Numbered from the stretch's first letter, positions 41,286 through 54,272 are shown. The stretch: 64,000 bases of DNA from Anthostomella pinea (GCA_963556695.1 CAUWAG010000004.1:3534001-3598000); one strand, 5' to 3'. Notes: generated from the sequence alone by a model not told the origin. Program-made: numbers and translations.

Positions 41286-44200
41286 TTAGGATAGGTTGGC
41301 CTCATCGGGCGTCTCCAGACCACCGCGGATACGGCGATGGGCATCCAGCTTCTCAGCATCTGTGACCTGGTTCTCATCCTTGCGCCCATCTGGCGTGAAC
41401 CGTGGCACGTGCGGCGAGTGACCAACTGACATGCCTGCCCGGATCTGGAGCGCGAGTCAGCATTTTGAGCATCATTCCATCGAGGGCTTTTGCTTACCAG
41501 TGTTTCTACGGCACTGTTCGAGTTGTCCACCAGATCATCGTCGTACACCATCTTGCCTTCCTCAAACAGGACCAAGATAGTACTGCCACCAAACTTGAAG
41601 TATCCGAGCTCTTCGGCACGTCTCACATGCTCTCCCTCCTTTCGGGTAATCACCGTGCTGCCAACCATCATCGCTCCGACACAGATGACCATGACACGTC
41701 CGTGATGTTCCGTATCGATCGGGCAGACGACACGGATATTCTCACCGTACACGTCGAGGGCCGAGCGGATGGCCATGGGATTGACCGTGTAGTACTCGCC
41801 TTCGATGAGCTTGGGCTTACGCAGAATCCCATCCACGGGGATATGGAACCGATGGTAGTCTTGTGGAGCCAGACGGAAGATACCGAGTGACCCGTTCTCG
41901 TACCGCTTGGCATCTTCCGGGTAAGCAACGCCAAGGAGACGCTTGGTCGTGAACTCGCGACCCTTGACCCAAATACTCTTCGCCGAGTCCATCGTGTTGA
42001 AGACGACGGAGCGGCAGTCGGCTGGTGACACGATGATATGGGGGTTTTCTGGTGCCGAGCAGGGCCGAGCCTCGGGCTTCAGTTCACGGTAGAAGAACTC
42101 GTTGAAGTTCTTGAACTCCTCGACGGGCCGAAGGACCTCGGACATGTCGAGCTGGTGAAAGTCGATGAACCCCTGGATTTGGGACTTGGAAGCCGGGTCA
42201 TCGTATTTCTTGCCCTGCTTCACACTGAGCCCCTTCAGCAGCTTGCGAACTAGGAAGCGTCAGTACGGGGCATGCATGTTCACTTTCTCTTCACTTACTT
42301 CTCTTGTTCTCCATATCCTTCGACTTCAGACCCTTGTACAGCAGCCTGATGCCTAGGCGCACATAGACACTCATCTTCTCCTCGTTGATCTGGCCAGTCA
42401 GGCGATCTTGCACAAGGATGTTGGCAGAGTTGGCACCGAGCTTGTAACCGCCATACGAGATCTTGGTGATGACCTTGGAGTACCATTTTCTCTGCGCCTG
42501 GCTGGCTGTGACGAAGCCGCCCATCATGACCGAGTTGACCTGACGCCAATCTTGACTGGCGCAGGTGGCGATGTGAGTTATGATGTCGGTGTCTTTCCGC
42601 TTGTTGAGACGGGGTTGATGGCAGATGGGACATTCTCGGATTTCTACCACATGTTCCTCACCACGGTCGATGTTGAGGTCGTCCTTCTCCAACACATCAC
42701 CTTCCTCCCCAGCCGTACTAAGGTCGGGGACAACAAGGGTCGAAGTGCCAGAATGGGTGCCCTTAACACTGGAGTCTTCGGCACCAAGAGTGTACGCGTC
42801 TTCCCCGGACGGCGGCGCGTTGCTGTGCCCTGGCAGATTCAACGTTTGTTTGACTTTCTCCGTATCAGGCATCATATTTTTAAACTTCTCGGTCACGGTC
42901 TGTGGTTTGCCAGTCTCGGCTTCTAGCTGATCTTCGAGACAGATGACGGCTTCGTCCATGGTAAGCTCGAGCTCGCCATTCGTAGCCTTGTGTGGGAAAC
43001 GTTGGAAGAACCTGTCGATTGTCGATTCTCGCAATGTAGACCCCAGACTGTCCAACATGGTGGTCAACTCGACCTTACTGATCTCGCCGCTCTCGTCCGT
43101 GTCGTACTGCTTGAGCATCGCTCGCCAGAACTGTTGCCTCAAAGCAGGGTACGGCATGTACTTGGCTCGAATGGTAAGGACCGGGCTGTGCTTGGCTTCC
43201 CACTTGTCCAGATTCTTCATTTTCAACGGGATGGTGAAAGTGAAGAAGTCGCCATCCTCGGTCTCGGAGATTTCCTGCTCGTTTCCACCGTTCAATCCAC
43301 CGTTCAGGTTTGGTACTTGATCAGCTTGTAACAGACCCGGGTTCGGTCCAGAAGTCGGAGCAAGCTTGTCGACAGCGGCGTCGAACTGTGTCAATGTCGA
43401 AGCCTGACTAGGGTTCTTCGACAAGATCGGCCGTCCTTTGCTCAAGCTCGTAGCGGAAGAGGACCGGGACATGCCTAGTCGCATGAGTCTGGATTTCTGG
43501 GGTGGCACATATTCGGCAGGTTCTTTGAGCCCGTAGAGACCATTTTCGGGGTTCGCCTTGGGGCTTCTCTCGATGACTTCCTGGACGGGGAACGAGGTCG
43601 ACGCAATGAAGTCGTTTCCAGAGTACTTGTCACGGTCGATGACAGTAAAGGCAAATTGGTAAGTCTGCTCGTGGTTGAGGACATGGAATAACATCTTCTC
43701 GTTGAATACGGGGTTCAAGTTGTGACGAATGACCCTTGTTCTGTACGTCTTCTTGCCCAGAGACGCCACCACGAAGGGATCCATATCGAAACTCGTCTTG
43801 GTGAAGTTGGACTCTGGTGGAAGATCGGTGATGCTGACTATCTCGAGGAAAATAAGACCGACTACATCGCTGCCACCGTTGACGAACTCGTAGGGGTTCT
43901 TTCTCTTCTTACGCTTCAGGCTCTTAATCCTAAGCCTCCTCTTCCTCTTCTCGATAGCCTCGGGCTTGGTAGGATCTTCGTCTTCGGGCGTGTCATCATC
44001 ATCGAGGATCTCGTCATCGTCGTCATCATCCTGGGAGCCCTCTGTGGCATTTCGAGCGAGAGGCGGAATGGACGAACCCGATCTCGACGTCGCGGTGGGG
44101 CCAAGCATGGGCGTCATGGTTGGGGTGACGTTTCTCGAGACGGCCTCGGGCACACTCGAAGCGAGCGAGCGAAGCTTCTCCAAGACCTGGGCGTCAGTAG

Positions 44201-44815
44201 CATCCTTGTCTGTGCCGTCGAGCAAGGTACATTGCAACATGACCTCTCCCGATACGATGTTGGACTTCTTGCCCGGCTTCTTCTTGCTCTTCAAAGGGTA
44301 CCATTTTGGTGGTTGTTCGGTCTTGTCGTTGGAGAAGATCTCCTCCAGGGCCAGGTCGAACTCGCCTAGGTAGTCCTTGCTAAAGCGGTCCTTGTCCCAG
44401 CAAATGCAGTCGAGGAGGAGGCTGTCGACTCCGGTGATGGGGATGGTGCAGGAGACGTTCCATTCGGGGTTCAATGTCTTCTGGACGCAGTGGGTGGTGT
44501 ACTTGGTTTCGCCGCAGGATAATTGGACATACTAGAGCATGGGGAGTTAGCTAGGCAAGCAGTTGGCTGAGCGGATGGGGGACGGATGGGGGACGGATGG
44601 GGGCTTACGGGATCTGAAGTGCCTCCGCGATCCTTAGCAGCTAGGTCGCGTGCACGTAACACGACGATCTTCAAGATCAGACCGGTATCCTTCTGCTGGT
44701 CGGAAGCCATGGCTGCCCCTTTCGTTGGGCGGGTCGGACTCGAGTTGCGGCTGGTGGTGGTGGAATGGGAATGGGTGGTTAAGCCCTTCAACCGCGAAGG
44801 TATGATTCGGACCAT
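41286..44815 (-). CDS. psd2: Phosphatidylserine decarboxylase proenzyme 2 (C2-C2-EF-PSD)
   Basis: Four exons: 44815-44609, 44531-42299, 42249-41498, 41444-41286; all GT..AG and phase-consistent, 1116 residues. It converts phosphatidylserine to phosphatidylethanolamine in endosome/Golgi membranes. Domains in order: first C2 (about 48-150, V-L-R-A-R-D-L and D-P-Y-V), an acidic/basic linker, second C2 (about 293-390, S-F-D-M-D-P-F-V and D-R-D-K-Y-S-G-N-D), an EF-hand-like loop D-T-D-E-S-G-E-I-S (about 543), and the PSD catalytic domain (about 815-1064). The G-G-S-T site, cleaved to create the pyruvoyl group, has its Ser at about 1036; the His motifs Y-H-R-F-H and D-T-E-H-H are present. The start at 44815 was preferred over an in-frame upstream ATG at 44953 because the latter adds an unstructured basic stretch. 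Intron 1 contains three copies of GGATGGGGGAC. Confidence 0.93.
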
Positions 44816-46831
44816 GGTGAATATACCCTTTGCCCCAAAGGAAGGCAGGGGGGAAGGGAGGGAGGGAGGGAGGCCGGTGGTGACGTGTTGGACGGTCGTC
44901 CTATTGGACCTTTGCCCTGTTTTGTGTCTTGAGGTGCGTCTGCGACTCTGCAATAGAGTGTCAAGCGCTTGATGTCAAAAGCTGTACAGGTATTTGTTGA
45001 TAAACGGTCAGATCTCCTGCTCGTGGATCAGGTGTCTCCGTAGCAAACAGTAGCAATGACAAATGGGTACATGTAGTGAGCGAAGTGAGTGAATTGAGTA
45101 AAGTGAGTAGAGTGAGCGCCGTGAGTGTCCCGCCTGGAGACAGACCGGACTTTGAGAGACTTGAAGCTGATGGATGCCAAGGCCCAAGATTCGCTGTTGG
45201 CGGGCTGGCGGGGCCTTTGTCGTCATTCAGGGGGCAGAGGACAGGGCAGGACAGGGCAGGACAGGCCAGCTAAACCTCGGAGCTGACATTGGAAGTCACG
45301 CCGCACAACTAAAGCGAACTGGCCTCAAACTTCCAAGGCTCTGCCACTGCAGTCCGCCTACTCCAATTAATAAATCCGGGGGAACGGCAGACTCATTAAG
45401 TTATCATTAGCTTGCAACAGCATGAAACACCAATCACCTCAAGCAGGTCCGACAATTCAACAACGGTAGCAGGCAACAACGCTGGACCATGCAACAACGA
45501 GTCGAACTTAACATATGTCAAGACGTTATGCCCAGTAGATGCATCTGACTTATTACCTTAATTATCAGGTTTCGGGCAGAGCTAGACTACTAGTCGATAG
45601 CCAGAGCGCTGGGAATGGAGATGCCAAGCTATCCTCAGTTGATGGAGTACAGGTACGATGGACTGGAAGCGTGAGGCATAAAACCAGTTGATTCCCTGCA
45701 CTCACTCATTAGTATCACCACCAGGCTGGTGTCTTCAATGTTGTTAGCTGCAGGCTGGCAAAGGGATCGGCACACGACCACAGCCAGACTTCGGACAGCT
45801 GATAAGAGCCGCTGTAAACCCGGAATCGGCTATTCGGATCGCTTTGGCTGCAATGAGGTAGGTGGCGTGCGTGGATAGGGGGTTCGATACCTCCCGAGAT
45901 CTCCGTTCGCCATCTTCAACAACTTACCAGCTTGCTTCTAGCACTTGCTACTGAGCTCGATTCCCTACATTGAGAACGAGAGACTCCATTACTGCAATTA
46001 TCTTCCCTTTTGGCAGCACTCCTGCCAGGTAGCAGAAGCGAAATGAACATTGAAGGCGAAAGCAACAACCACCAACCGAGAGACGCACCCGGCAAGATCG
46101 GACAAGCGCACAGGAATTCGGATCGCGATCCCCAGTGCCGCCTGCCGCTAAGTTGGGGCCAACTACCCTGAATGATTCAATTCCTGTACATCCCATTGGC
46201 ACGATGGCCTCGCGAACTCCAATACTGTAGTTGGTTGGTGGGGTAGGACAGGCACCACCCGCCGCAGTGGATGACAAGACGCGAGGGGGCATTGCATTCC
46301 ATGATGAGTGACCAAATGTGCGCTTATTCGATTGCTTCCGTTTCTATTGGGAATGCGCGAGATTCCAGTCAGCCGTTGACCCGACCGTTTGGAGGGGTCT
46401 GTTGGTGGTTGGCAGTGGATCCACGGTCGGCGGTCGCGTATCACCAACTTCAACGCCGGCCTCGTCGAGAATGCAGTGTGGCCTCTCAATGAAAGGTGGT
46501 AAGAGTCACAATGTCATGTTTTACAGTGGCGACCAGAAGTCGACAGACACAACGAAGAAACTTGATAGGTAAGTTGATCGGGTTTTAATTATCAATCATG
46601 TGTCTTATCTTCCTTTGCACCAGTTAATACTGGTCTATCTCAAATGCCATTCGGAATGCAAATCCCTCAGTGTGCCTCTCGTCTTACGAGATAGGTATCA
46701 CAACGCCTCATATCTATATATGTCATGTGACCCGAGTGCGCCATTCAATGCCGTGGGTTACATAGGAGAGTAAAATCAAAACGCCAGTGTATGCAACCTC
46801 ATCTCATCCTATCTCAATTCCCACATGTCAT
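44816..46831. other. Intergenic region between PSD2 and HAD phosphatase
   Basis: Two kilobases without a supportable gene, holding the PSD2 promoter and the HAD phosphatase 3' region. Simple repeats occur near the PSD2 side: AGTGAG-type hexamers at 45075-45128 and GGCAGGACAG at 45241-45268. Open frames at 46163-46489 and 46271-46492 overlap on opposite strands and are not convincing. Confidence 0.5.
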
Positions 46832-47812
46832 TCAAGACTGGACAGGCTGGACCTGCATCTCGGTGAGCTCAACACCAGGCGTCTTGAGCTCGGAGAAGGC
46901 CTCGGGCCACAGGAACATCTTGTCCTCGCGCGACGGCGTGTTGACGACGTAGGTCGGCACCGCATTTTTGCTTGAGACGCGACGCCAGAGGTTGGCGCGA
47001 GGGTTGAAGCGTGCGGGCACGCCCTTGCCTCCTGTGATCTCGTCGTCCTCCTCGCGGATCTTCTCGATTTCGCGCTGGATGTCGGCGAAAGTGTCGAAGG
47101 GGATGTACGCGATCTTGTTCTCGACGCAGTACTCCTCGAGCCGCAGCCCGCGCCGCGCGAACAGTACGTCGGCGTTGCGCGCCGCCGGCAGGTCCGACAC
47201 GCCGTCGCCGATGAACACGATCAGTGGCACCGTGCCGTCGTCGGCGCACAGCGTCTCAGCCTCCTTGCGCGCCTCGGCGATGGAGAGCGCCTTGTCGTGG
47301 CCGAGCTCCGTGTCGTGGCGCCAGATGGGCTTCCACTTCGAGCCGTCCGGCGTGATCTCGGCCTCGTTGGCGACAATGTCGATGTGTGCCGACTCCTCCT
47401 CGCCTAGAAACTTGTCGAGGACCCGTCTGAGGATGGGCTTCAAGCCGGCGCTGATGACGTTGAAGGGGATCTTGTTGGCGATGCAGTACTTGTGGAAGCT
47501 CTGGAAGTCGGGGTCGATCTCGAGCGTCTGCTCCATCACGTCGAAGCCGTCCTCGAACGGCACGTTCAGCGAGCCCCACATCTCTTCCGAGACGTCGCGG
47601 AACGAGCGCTCGCCGGTCTTGATCTGCTCGTCGAGGATTTCTCTCCGCTTGGCGCCGCAGCCGTACGAGTCGAAAAGGACGTGGCCGGTATCTTGCATGA
47701 AGATTGTGCCGTCAAAGTCGGAGAAGCAGATGATCTTTCGCTTCTGGTTACTGGACTGGCTTGCGGCGTTCTTCGCCGCAGGGGCGGCCTGGGGTGGGAC
47801 GGCGGTAGGCAT
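46832..47812 (-). CDS. HAD-superfamily phosphatase (MtnX/PHOSPHO-like)
   Basis: An intronless 326-residue protein. HAD motif I is F-S-D-F-D-G-T (nucleophile Asp32, acid/base Asp34), motif II includes N-V-I-S-A-G, and motif IV is G-D-G-V-S-D with a Lys (H-D-K-A) before it. The layout with D-x-D-G-T-I and a cap after motif I resembles the 2,3-diketo-5-methylthio-1-phosphopentane-phosphatase-like and PHOSPHO-type subgroup, to which yeast YNL010W also belongs. Substrate is unknown; small phosphorylated metabolites are likely. The N-terminal 25 residues are Ala/Pro/Ser-rich and unstructured. A cytosolic location is inferred because there is no signal or membrane segment. Confidence 0.85.
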   Translation of the reverse strand: MPTAVPPQAAPAAKNAASQSSNQKRKIICFSDFDGTIFMQDTGHVLFDSYGCGAKRREILDEQIKTGERSFRDVSEEMWGSLNVPFEDGFDVMEQTLEIDPDFQSFHKYCIANKIPFNVISAGLKPILRRVLDKFLGEEESAHIDIVANEAEITPDGSKWKPIWRHDTELGHDKALSIAEARKEAETLCADDGTVPLIVFIGDGVSDLPAARNADVLFARRGLRLEEYCVENKIAYIPFDTFADIQREIEKIREEDDEITGGKGVPARFNPRANLWRRVSSKNAVPTYVVNTPSREDKMFLWPEAFSELKTPGVELTEMQVQPVQS

Positions 47813-50180
47813 ATTGGCGGATGATGGTGGTATGTATGTGTGTATGTGTATAAGTGTTGGAAAGGATCAGAGATGGTCTATACTCTATTATATGCTCTAT
47901 GACAAACACAAAGAACGCTGACGGTGAACACAGTGGTGGGTGGTTTGGTATTTGTTTGGAAATGGGGAAATCATGGAGGAAAGTGGCGGAGGACGAAGAC
48001 TTATATAAAGAGAGGGCCACACCATGGGGAACCTGTGGATTAGTCCTCCACACTAACGGATTAGGCAATACCATGAGGGCCATCGTGATGACGGTGTGAA
48101 GAATGAGACACGATGGAGAGTAGGTAGTCCTCGTTACCCTGTCACGCCTCTGATATGCGGCGTAACTCCCTGCATGTTGACAGGGCAGGGGATGTGTTGG
48201 GTCTCCCGCAAGTCGTGAAGGGGGTGGGTTCGGAAACAGAAGACCAACGACTGCCTGCATCCGTCTGGAATGACCCAATTCCACATATTTTGTCGCCAGA
48301 GGACCCACTGCTATGCACCAACGTGACACGGAGTGCATCTGTGTCATCTCCAGGGCTAGTGAGACTGGAGGCGGACGCCTGTTGAGCCTGGGATAGTGTA
48401 GTTGTAGATGCAGGCGAGGGCAGACATCCTCGCCTGGCGGACTGCCCGCATGCTGAGAGCCTGAGTCGACTCCGATATGGGTCCCGGTCCAACTTTCTGG
48501 GACCCAGGCCCATCCTGCGCGTCTCCGATGGCTTCTGGGCCCTTTTCTTATAGAGGACCGGGTTACCAAAGAGTATATGATCTTCAGGAAGCGCTCGGTA
48601 TCTCCTTCATTTCGTGGCCTTTCCAGCGTCTCCAGCCCGTACCCAGACAGACAGAGATAAGAGTCGTGCCGGTACTGTACCTCTGACGGACAGAAGCGCC
48701 AAGTCCTGCGGTGGCGCCGAAGACGCTACTCACGTAGGGAGGCTATACTGTAGTGTGGCAGTGGTCGACGAAACTTTTCGATAGCTGACTTCTAGCCACC
48801 ACGACGAACATCGTGATTCCCATGCATGCAGTGTCGAAGTCACGATAATAGAAACGCACACATAGCCCACGCAGGGAGGCATGTGTGTCGAATGGTAGGC
48901 TGAGAGAGATGGAACCTTACGGCTCGGAATAGGGCCGAAGGGCATGGCAGTGATGTCATCGGCCGCGATCGAAATGGAAGAAAACAATCCCACGATGTCC
49001 CACTTCACACTATGATGTACAGGACCACTAATGTGATAGAGCGTGGATGGGCCATCTGAGTAAGAAAATAGGAGAGAACAGCGTGGAAGGGGCAGAAGGG
49101 CCACCTTTCCGCAACGAGGTTGACTCACGCGTGTCCTGCTGTGACCGATCGTCAGAGGCTCTGGTTGCAGACATGCAGACATGGCCCCAGACATTCGCTA
49201 GGCACGAGCTACGTATCATAACGATGGATTGCAACATGGTACGCATGGTTCCTGAGCCGGCGGTGCGTGAGGACTTCACATTGGACGGCTGATTGGTAGA
49301 TGGATAGATTGGACAGATGAGAACGAGATCGAGGGGGGATGATGGGGGGTTGGAGGGGTGGAGGGCAGGGTGGGAGGGTGGGATGGTGGGAGAGTCAGAC
49401 TGAGCCTTGAGGGGCACAGGCACAGGCACATGCACATGCAGAGGTTTGCAGCAACCAAGTGAGGGGCAGTTCCATACCTATCTCCATATATCCATGTCCC
49501 GCCTGCACTGCCGCAATTTTTGTATCTTTCTTCCCCGGCCCCACCCCTCCCCCCTTTCCTCTGCATCATCAGACTGGTGGCAGAAGAGGCTGTAGGATTC
49601 TTACATGTGACGGCGATGCACCGGAAAAGGGCATAGTCAGTCACCATGCTGCAGTCGGGCGTCATTGCGCATCGAACACCAAACACCTCGAGACTCCCGT
49701 CACCTGCAAATCTCACGATGCTTTCCGGGGAATCAATGACGTCGGCTGACCTGACAGGGACATTATACGACCTTCAGTGGTAGACCGACCCTGCATGTCA
49801 CAGAGCTGCATCTGTATTTGCATCGTGACTACCCTACCTATGCCATCTGTCTTGGTGACGAAAGACTATACGTGACGCCGTCCTACGCAACGTTTCCTCA
49901 GGCAAGTGATGGAACGATAGCGGCCGCATCCACCGCTCTGCATTCCATGCTGCCCATTGCACCCAACATGCTGACCTGCGAAACACCACGAAGAGACCAT
50001 CAAGAGCACAGCTGCATACCTCTCCTTGCGATGGATCTCACTCTCAGTGCTGAGACTGTCGGCTCATCAAGTCATTAATTCTCTTTACGACTGTCCTAGC
50101 CCCTTTTTGCCTGACCGTCGGCATCTATAGGGAATATCAACAACGCCAGCCTCGGAAAAGGACACGACCTCGCCGGCTCT
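47813..50180. other. Intergenic region
   Basis: About 2.4 kb upstream of the HAD phosphatase and downstream of coatomer epsilon. The first part contains TATGTGTGTA-type repeats (47831-47855). Open frames at 48569-47748, 49194-48730 and 49716-49276 have no domain, are composition-biased and overlap other frames. No gene is called. Confidence 0.5.
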
Positions 50181-51240
50181 TCAAGCGGAAACCTTGGGGC
50201 TGAACTTCGTCGCCGCCTTGTCGAATAAGGAGCTCTTCTCTTCGATGTCGGCTAGGAAAGGGTGCTGCGGTGCTGCCGTCTTCAACGAACTGTGGTCCAC
50301 GTCAGTACAACGTCGGCTTGAGAGCTCAATTGAGTGGGATCCGTACCTTGTGAGTTCTGTAGCGTTCTTGCCAATGACGACAGTCAGCACCAGGAGGTTG
50401 GCAATAGCTTCAGCGTAGTCGGGCTGCTTCTGCACTGCCTGTTCCAGCGCAGTCTGCGCCTCCTCCACTCTTCCCAGGTGTAGTTCGCATACGGCCTGCG
50501 AGACCAGCGTTGTGATTGAGGACGTCGAGGGAGCTTGTGCGAGTTCTTCGAAGACGTAGAATGATTGTTGGTACTTGTCACCACCCTGTGCAGCGCATTA
50601 GCACGCCTATTGGATATGTGTTTGATCTTAGGATATACGTACCAGTCGCAGGCCAACCCACGATTCCGCAAGATTGACAAGCAGGCTGTCCTGTGCCCAT
50701 CTTCGTGCAGCAGCGACTTCCTTGACTGCCAGGTCCGTTCGGTTTTGTTGAAGGTGGATTTGCACAATTAGAGCAACCGCGTCAACTATGCAAGCCTGTC
50801 AGCACTTCTCCCGCCAAGAGCTTCGTCCCAGAGGTTGTAGACGTACGACTGCCAGTGTGCTGCGAGAGGAGCGCGAGAGCCTCTTCCGACTTGCCAGCGG
50901 CCTGCAAAACAGTACCTCCGAGAACCTGAACGGTCTGGTTGTCGCCAGCCGACGAAGCCAGCTCCTCGACCGTCTTCACCGCCGCATCCGTCTTGCCCAA
51001 GCTGTATTCTGCCAGCGCAGCCACAGCAGCGAGCTCCGGTTCTGACTCTCCTTGGACCTCTGCTAGCACATCTTCGGCTTGGCCTAGGGCGAGTCGGGAT
51101 CGGAGGACGAGGATATGGGCGGGAAGCGCATTCTCGGCTGATAGGGCAGAGGTGTCGAAGTCGACTACTTCCTGGTACTGGCCCTGGTGGAAGTGGTTGT
51201 GTATGTTGATGAGCTCGCCTTCTGCTGAGTAGGGATCCAT
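50181..51240 (-). CDS. sec28: Coatomer subunit epsilon
   Basis: Four exons: 51240-50847, 50785-50643, 50585-50347 and 50289-50181; 294 residues, phase-consistent. The protein is the epsilon subunit of COPI, which with alpha-COP forms the vertex of the coat driving Golgi-to-ER retrograde transport. The start (M-D-P-Y-S-A-E-G-E-L), the Y-x-x-V-V-D-F-D segment, and the TPR-like helical pairs throughout (A-Q-T-A-L-E-Q-A-V-Q-K-Q-P-D-Y-A-E-A-I-A near 210-230) match the family, as does length (family about 290-300). The C-terminus ends with the family's H-P-F-L-x-D-x-x-E-K-S and F-D-x-A-A-x-K. No anomaly is visible. Confidence 0.93.
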
Positions 51241-52034
51241 GTTGGGCTTCGTTACTTTCGGTTTCTCAAAGTTGCTGGTGTGGGAGTTTGCGATGCGCCG
51301 TTGGCCGTTGACCTGGTAGTTCGCACATGAATGTCAACGTGGAACTTGGGCATGGCTGAGCTGCCAGCTGGCAGTGCCGGCTGGTCTGTGCACTCCATAA
51401 CTCATTTGCATAACTCAAACCCCTGGCATAAGCGCTTATTCCGAGGTCAAACTGACTGGAATAACCACCAATTTGCTGCCAGTGCTTATTCCACTGCAAA
51501 TCATCACGTCGCCCTGCTGACCGATGGACTTACGCTCAACCGCTGCTGGAGATTTTGAGGGGGCGACCCATACGACTGAGACCAGGGCAAGTGCAAAACA
51601 ACAAAACCACAAGAAAGATATATAGGACAATAACGGCGATGTCTTCCTCCATGAGGAAAAAGGGGTCTAACCAAAGGGGGCTTGTTAAATTGGTGGTAGA
51701 CGCAATGGTCTCTTGCGGTGCGTCACCGATCGTGGATGGTCAATGGATAGTGGTGTATCGCTGATTGAGAAGACAACAACGGCGAGGTTGAGAGTGGCGT
51801 TCGGTTCACTCTCAACGGGTACATGGTAACGATTCGGCCTGAGGCATCGTACTAGGAGCCTTTGTTGAGCTGTTATGATGTTACTGAACTTCAAAGCGTT
51901 GGGAAGACCCAGCTGGCGTGGGCTACTCAACTACAAGAGATAAAAGTAGTAAAGAGTAGTCACAATGCGGTGCCAATAGGTGAAGCGTGAAGTGGATAGA
52001 TTCAAATTTGTCGGTGTTATATATATATAAGTAA
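51241..52034. other. Intergenic region left of the second pogo-like element
   Basis: The first few hundred bases should hold the coatomer epsilon promoter. No gene is supported. The sequence becomes AT-rich in the last 100 bp before the transposon (TATATATATAAGTAA at 52018-52034), a suitable TA-rich target. Confidence 0.5.
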
Positions 52035-52036
52035 TA

Positions 52037-54270
52037 CCATCCGACCCCCCGAACCGGCACACCCCCACTACCGGCACAGCCAAACCCCGCCACCACCACC
52101 AAAAGACCCCCCTACTCACTTACACGCATTTGAGGCTGTATAGGGTCGAAAAAATCAGCAAAATTATCATTCTGTGGTGTTTTGGCTGCTCAATCGACGT
52201 ATCTAGCCGGCGCCCGGATTGACCGCCCAGATCTAGTCATCTGGGCTTCTGCAACAGGGGCTTCTACAGCCTCCTCAGCGTCCGCAACCTCCTCGTCCTC
52301 CTCCACCCCGTCTTCAACAACCTCTGACTCTGAAGAAGAAGAAGAAGACTCTACAGCAACCGGAACTAACGGATTACCACCCTGGGCTAGTATTTCTACC
52401 ATTGTCATGAACTTTTTGTTGGGATTTAGTATCTTCTTCCTCTTCTTGGGCCGTAGCCGCTCTAGTTCAGCCTCCAGGGCCCTGATCTTCTGGTCTTTTA
52501 TGGCCAGCTCCGTCTCCTGGTTCTCAAAGGCATGGGAGATCTTCCGGAACTTCAGCCGAGTGGCTGGGGATCGGTTTTTCCCGAAATCCCGGATTTGCCG
52601 GCTCGTGGTAGGGGTCTGTTGGTCCTCCGGCTCCGAGTCTTCCTGTTCTTCCGGCTCGGGGGTCTTCCGCTTGTCTTCTTGGATTTCTGGATGGTTTAGA
52701 CACTTTTTGCGGCTAATTGGGTAGCATCCCGTTACTCGGAAGCCCGAGCGGATGTTTTTTGGCGTAAACGTCATGTCCTTGCCTTGTTATAATAGCGGAT
52801 AAAGTTGATCTTGTTAACAAGAGAGGAATCAGTCAGAGAATTTAACTGGGTGAGGAATCTCTGGTAGTAGGACTTGAGGGCGTTATAGGGGCCGTTATCC
52901 AGTGGTTGCATTCCATGGCTGGTATGTGCTGGGAAAAAGCATAGCAAGATGTTGGCAAAATAACACTGCATCATAAATTCGTCCTTTCTACAATCAGTTG
53001 CTATTTAAATCGGAATAAATTAAATAACCAGTAAATAAAATAGAAAAAATTGGTGTACGTACGGAGGTATGGCTACCATGGCCATCTAGGATCAAAAGGA
53101 CTGGTTCCCACTGCTCCTGGCCACGAATTTCATCTACTTGTGGTATGAAAACGTGCTCAAGCCACTGGCAGGCGATATCGTTACTGGTCCAGCCGTTTTC
53201 CGACGTTATATAGTACCAGTTGGCTATCTTCTGGAATTCCTCGAGGAACCACTACGCTTGAAGATCTTTTCCCTTGAAAATCAAGCCTGGTTTGAGTACT
53301 CTACCGGTAGCTGAAATGGTCTCGATGAAAGATGTCCACGAGCGGCCCTGGGGGCTCTTTAGGAAAGCTTTCCTCGTCTCAGAACTTCCCAGAACTAGGG
53401 AATCGATGCCTATAAGGGTAGTTAGTTGACTGTGAGGATAGGGGGCTCAAAAGAGTTACCAAAACCCGACATGATGCCGCCTTTATCGACATTGTACGTA
53501 TTTTCTGGCTTCACCCAGCCGTAGTCCTCCAAGATGTTGAAGAACCAGTTCACAGACTTAGGGGTAAACCCCTTAAACCGAGCGGATTCTATTCGCTTGC
53601 CGATTTTAGTCTGAATGGTAGGGTTGCGTCGTTTAAAGCTGTCCATATAGTGGTTCCCAAGTGGTGCGAAATCCCCCTTTCTTTTTAGGAGTTCTACCAT
53701 AATTTCCCTAACGGCTGAGTGAGAAGGGGCAAGCCCCAAAGTCTCCTGGCGCAATATCCAGGCTGCTACCTTGCTTTCTTGCTCGGGAGAAATTCTCTGC
53801 TCGGTGGTGTGAGCCTCCGTTTTAGTCCCTCTCCCCCTTATGCGTGCTGACAGCGTGCTGGCCGGGACGCTGTATTTTTGGCTGGATTTTCTCACGGACA
53901 TGCCATTATCTGTGACGTCTAGGTAGGCATCCACCACATCATCCTCTGTATACGTGGGCGGAGGCATCGTGGCTGGCTTCAGGATGCTGTGGTGCATGAG
54001 GGACAGGGGCTCACAGAGAGAATTCTACAGCAAATTTGTATTTAAGGGCGGGGCACGGAGGCTGCTAAATGCCGATGCCGATGGCCCAGCAATTAAATAA
54101 TCTATATTCCGCTAAACACCAAGAAAAGGGCTATTTAACCATCTAAAGAAAGTCTAGATACCCTCAAAAGGGGCTATAATCCGTGTAAGTGAGTAAGGGG
54201 ACTTTTAGTGGTGATTGTGGGGTTTGGCTGTGCCGGTTGGGGGGGTGTGCCGGTTCGGGGGGTCGGATGG
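52037..54270 (-). mobile_element. Second pogo-like transposon (2234 bp), distinct family
   Basis: Terminal inverted repeats of about 90 bp (52037-52126 and 54183-54270) begin CCATCCGACCCCCCGAAC when read inward and run to ACTCACTTACACG, with scattered mismatches. TA flanks both sides (52035-52036 and 54271-54272). ACCGGCACA occurs twice inside each TIR (spaced 18-19 bp). The interior carries one transposase frame on the minus strand. Its ends and protein differ clearly from the 9525-11384 family, so two separate pogo lineages are present in the window. It lies about 515 bp before the start of the WW-kinase gene. Confidence 0.93.
52190..53967 (-). pseudogene. Pogo-like DDE_1 transposase, inactivated
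   Basis: The frame starts at 53967 (M-P-P-P-T-Y) with introns 53459-53410 (50 nt, GTAACT..TATAG) and 53062-52984 (GTACGT..AAAG). Order: psq-type helix-turn-helix, CENP-B-like domain, DDE_1 core, and an acidic/coiled C-terminus. Catalytic Asp positions are present in Y-N-V-D, L-I-L-D-G-H-G-S-H and Q-P-L-D. Two lesions are visible: an in-frame TAG at 53254-53252 where a Gln codon is expected (a C-to-T change at CpA, the RIP-preferred context), and a one-base loss near 52775-52780 that shifts the frame before T-F-T-P-K-N-I-R-S-G-F. The Glu after the first Asp is Lys. It should not make functional transposase. Confidence 0.88.
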
Positions 54271-54272
54271 TA

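Noticed and set aside
45885..45905. GGTTCGATACC resembling a tRNA B-box
   Set aside because: No A-box at the right distance upstream and no cloverleaf pairing.
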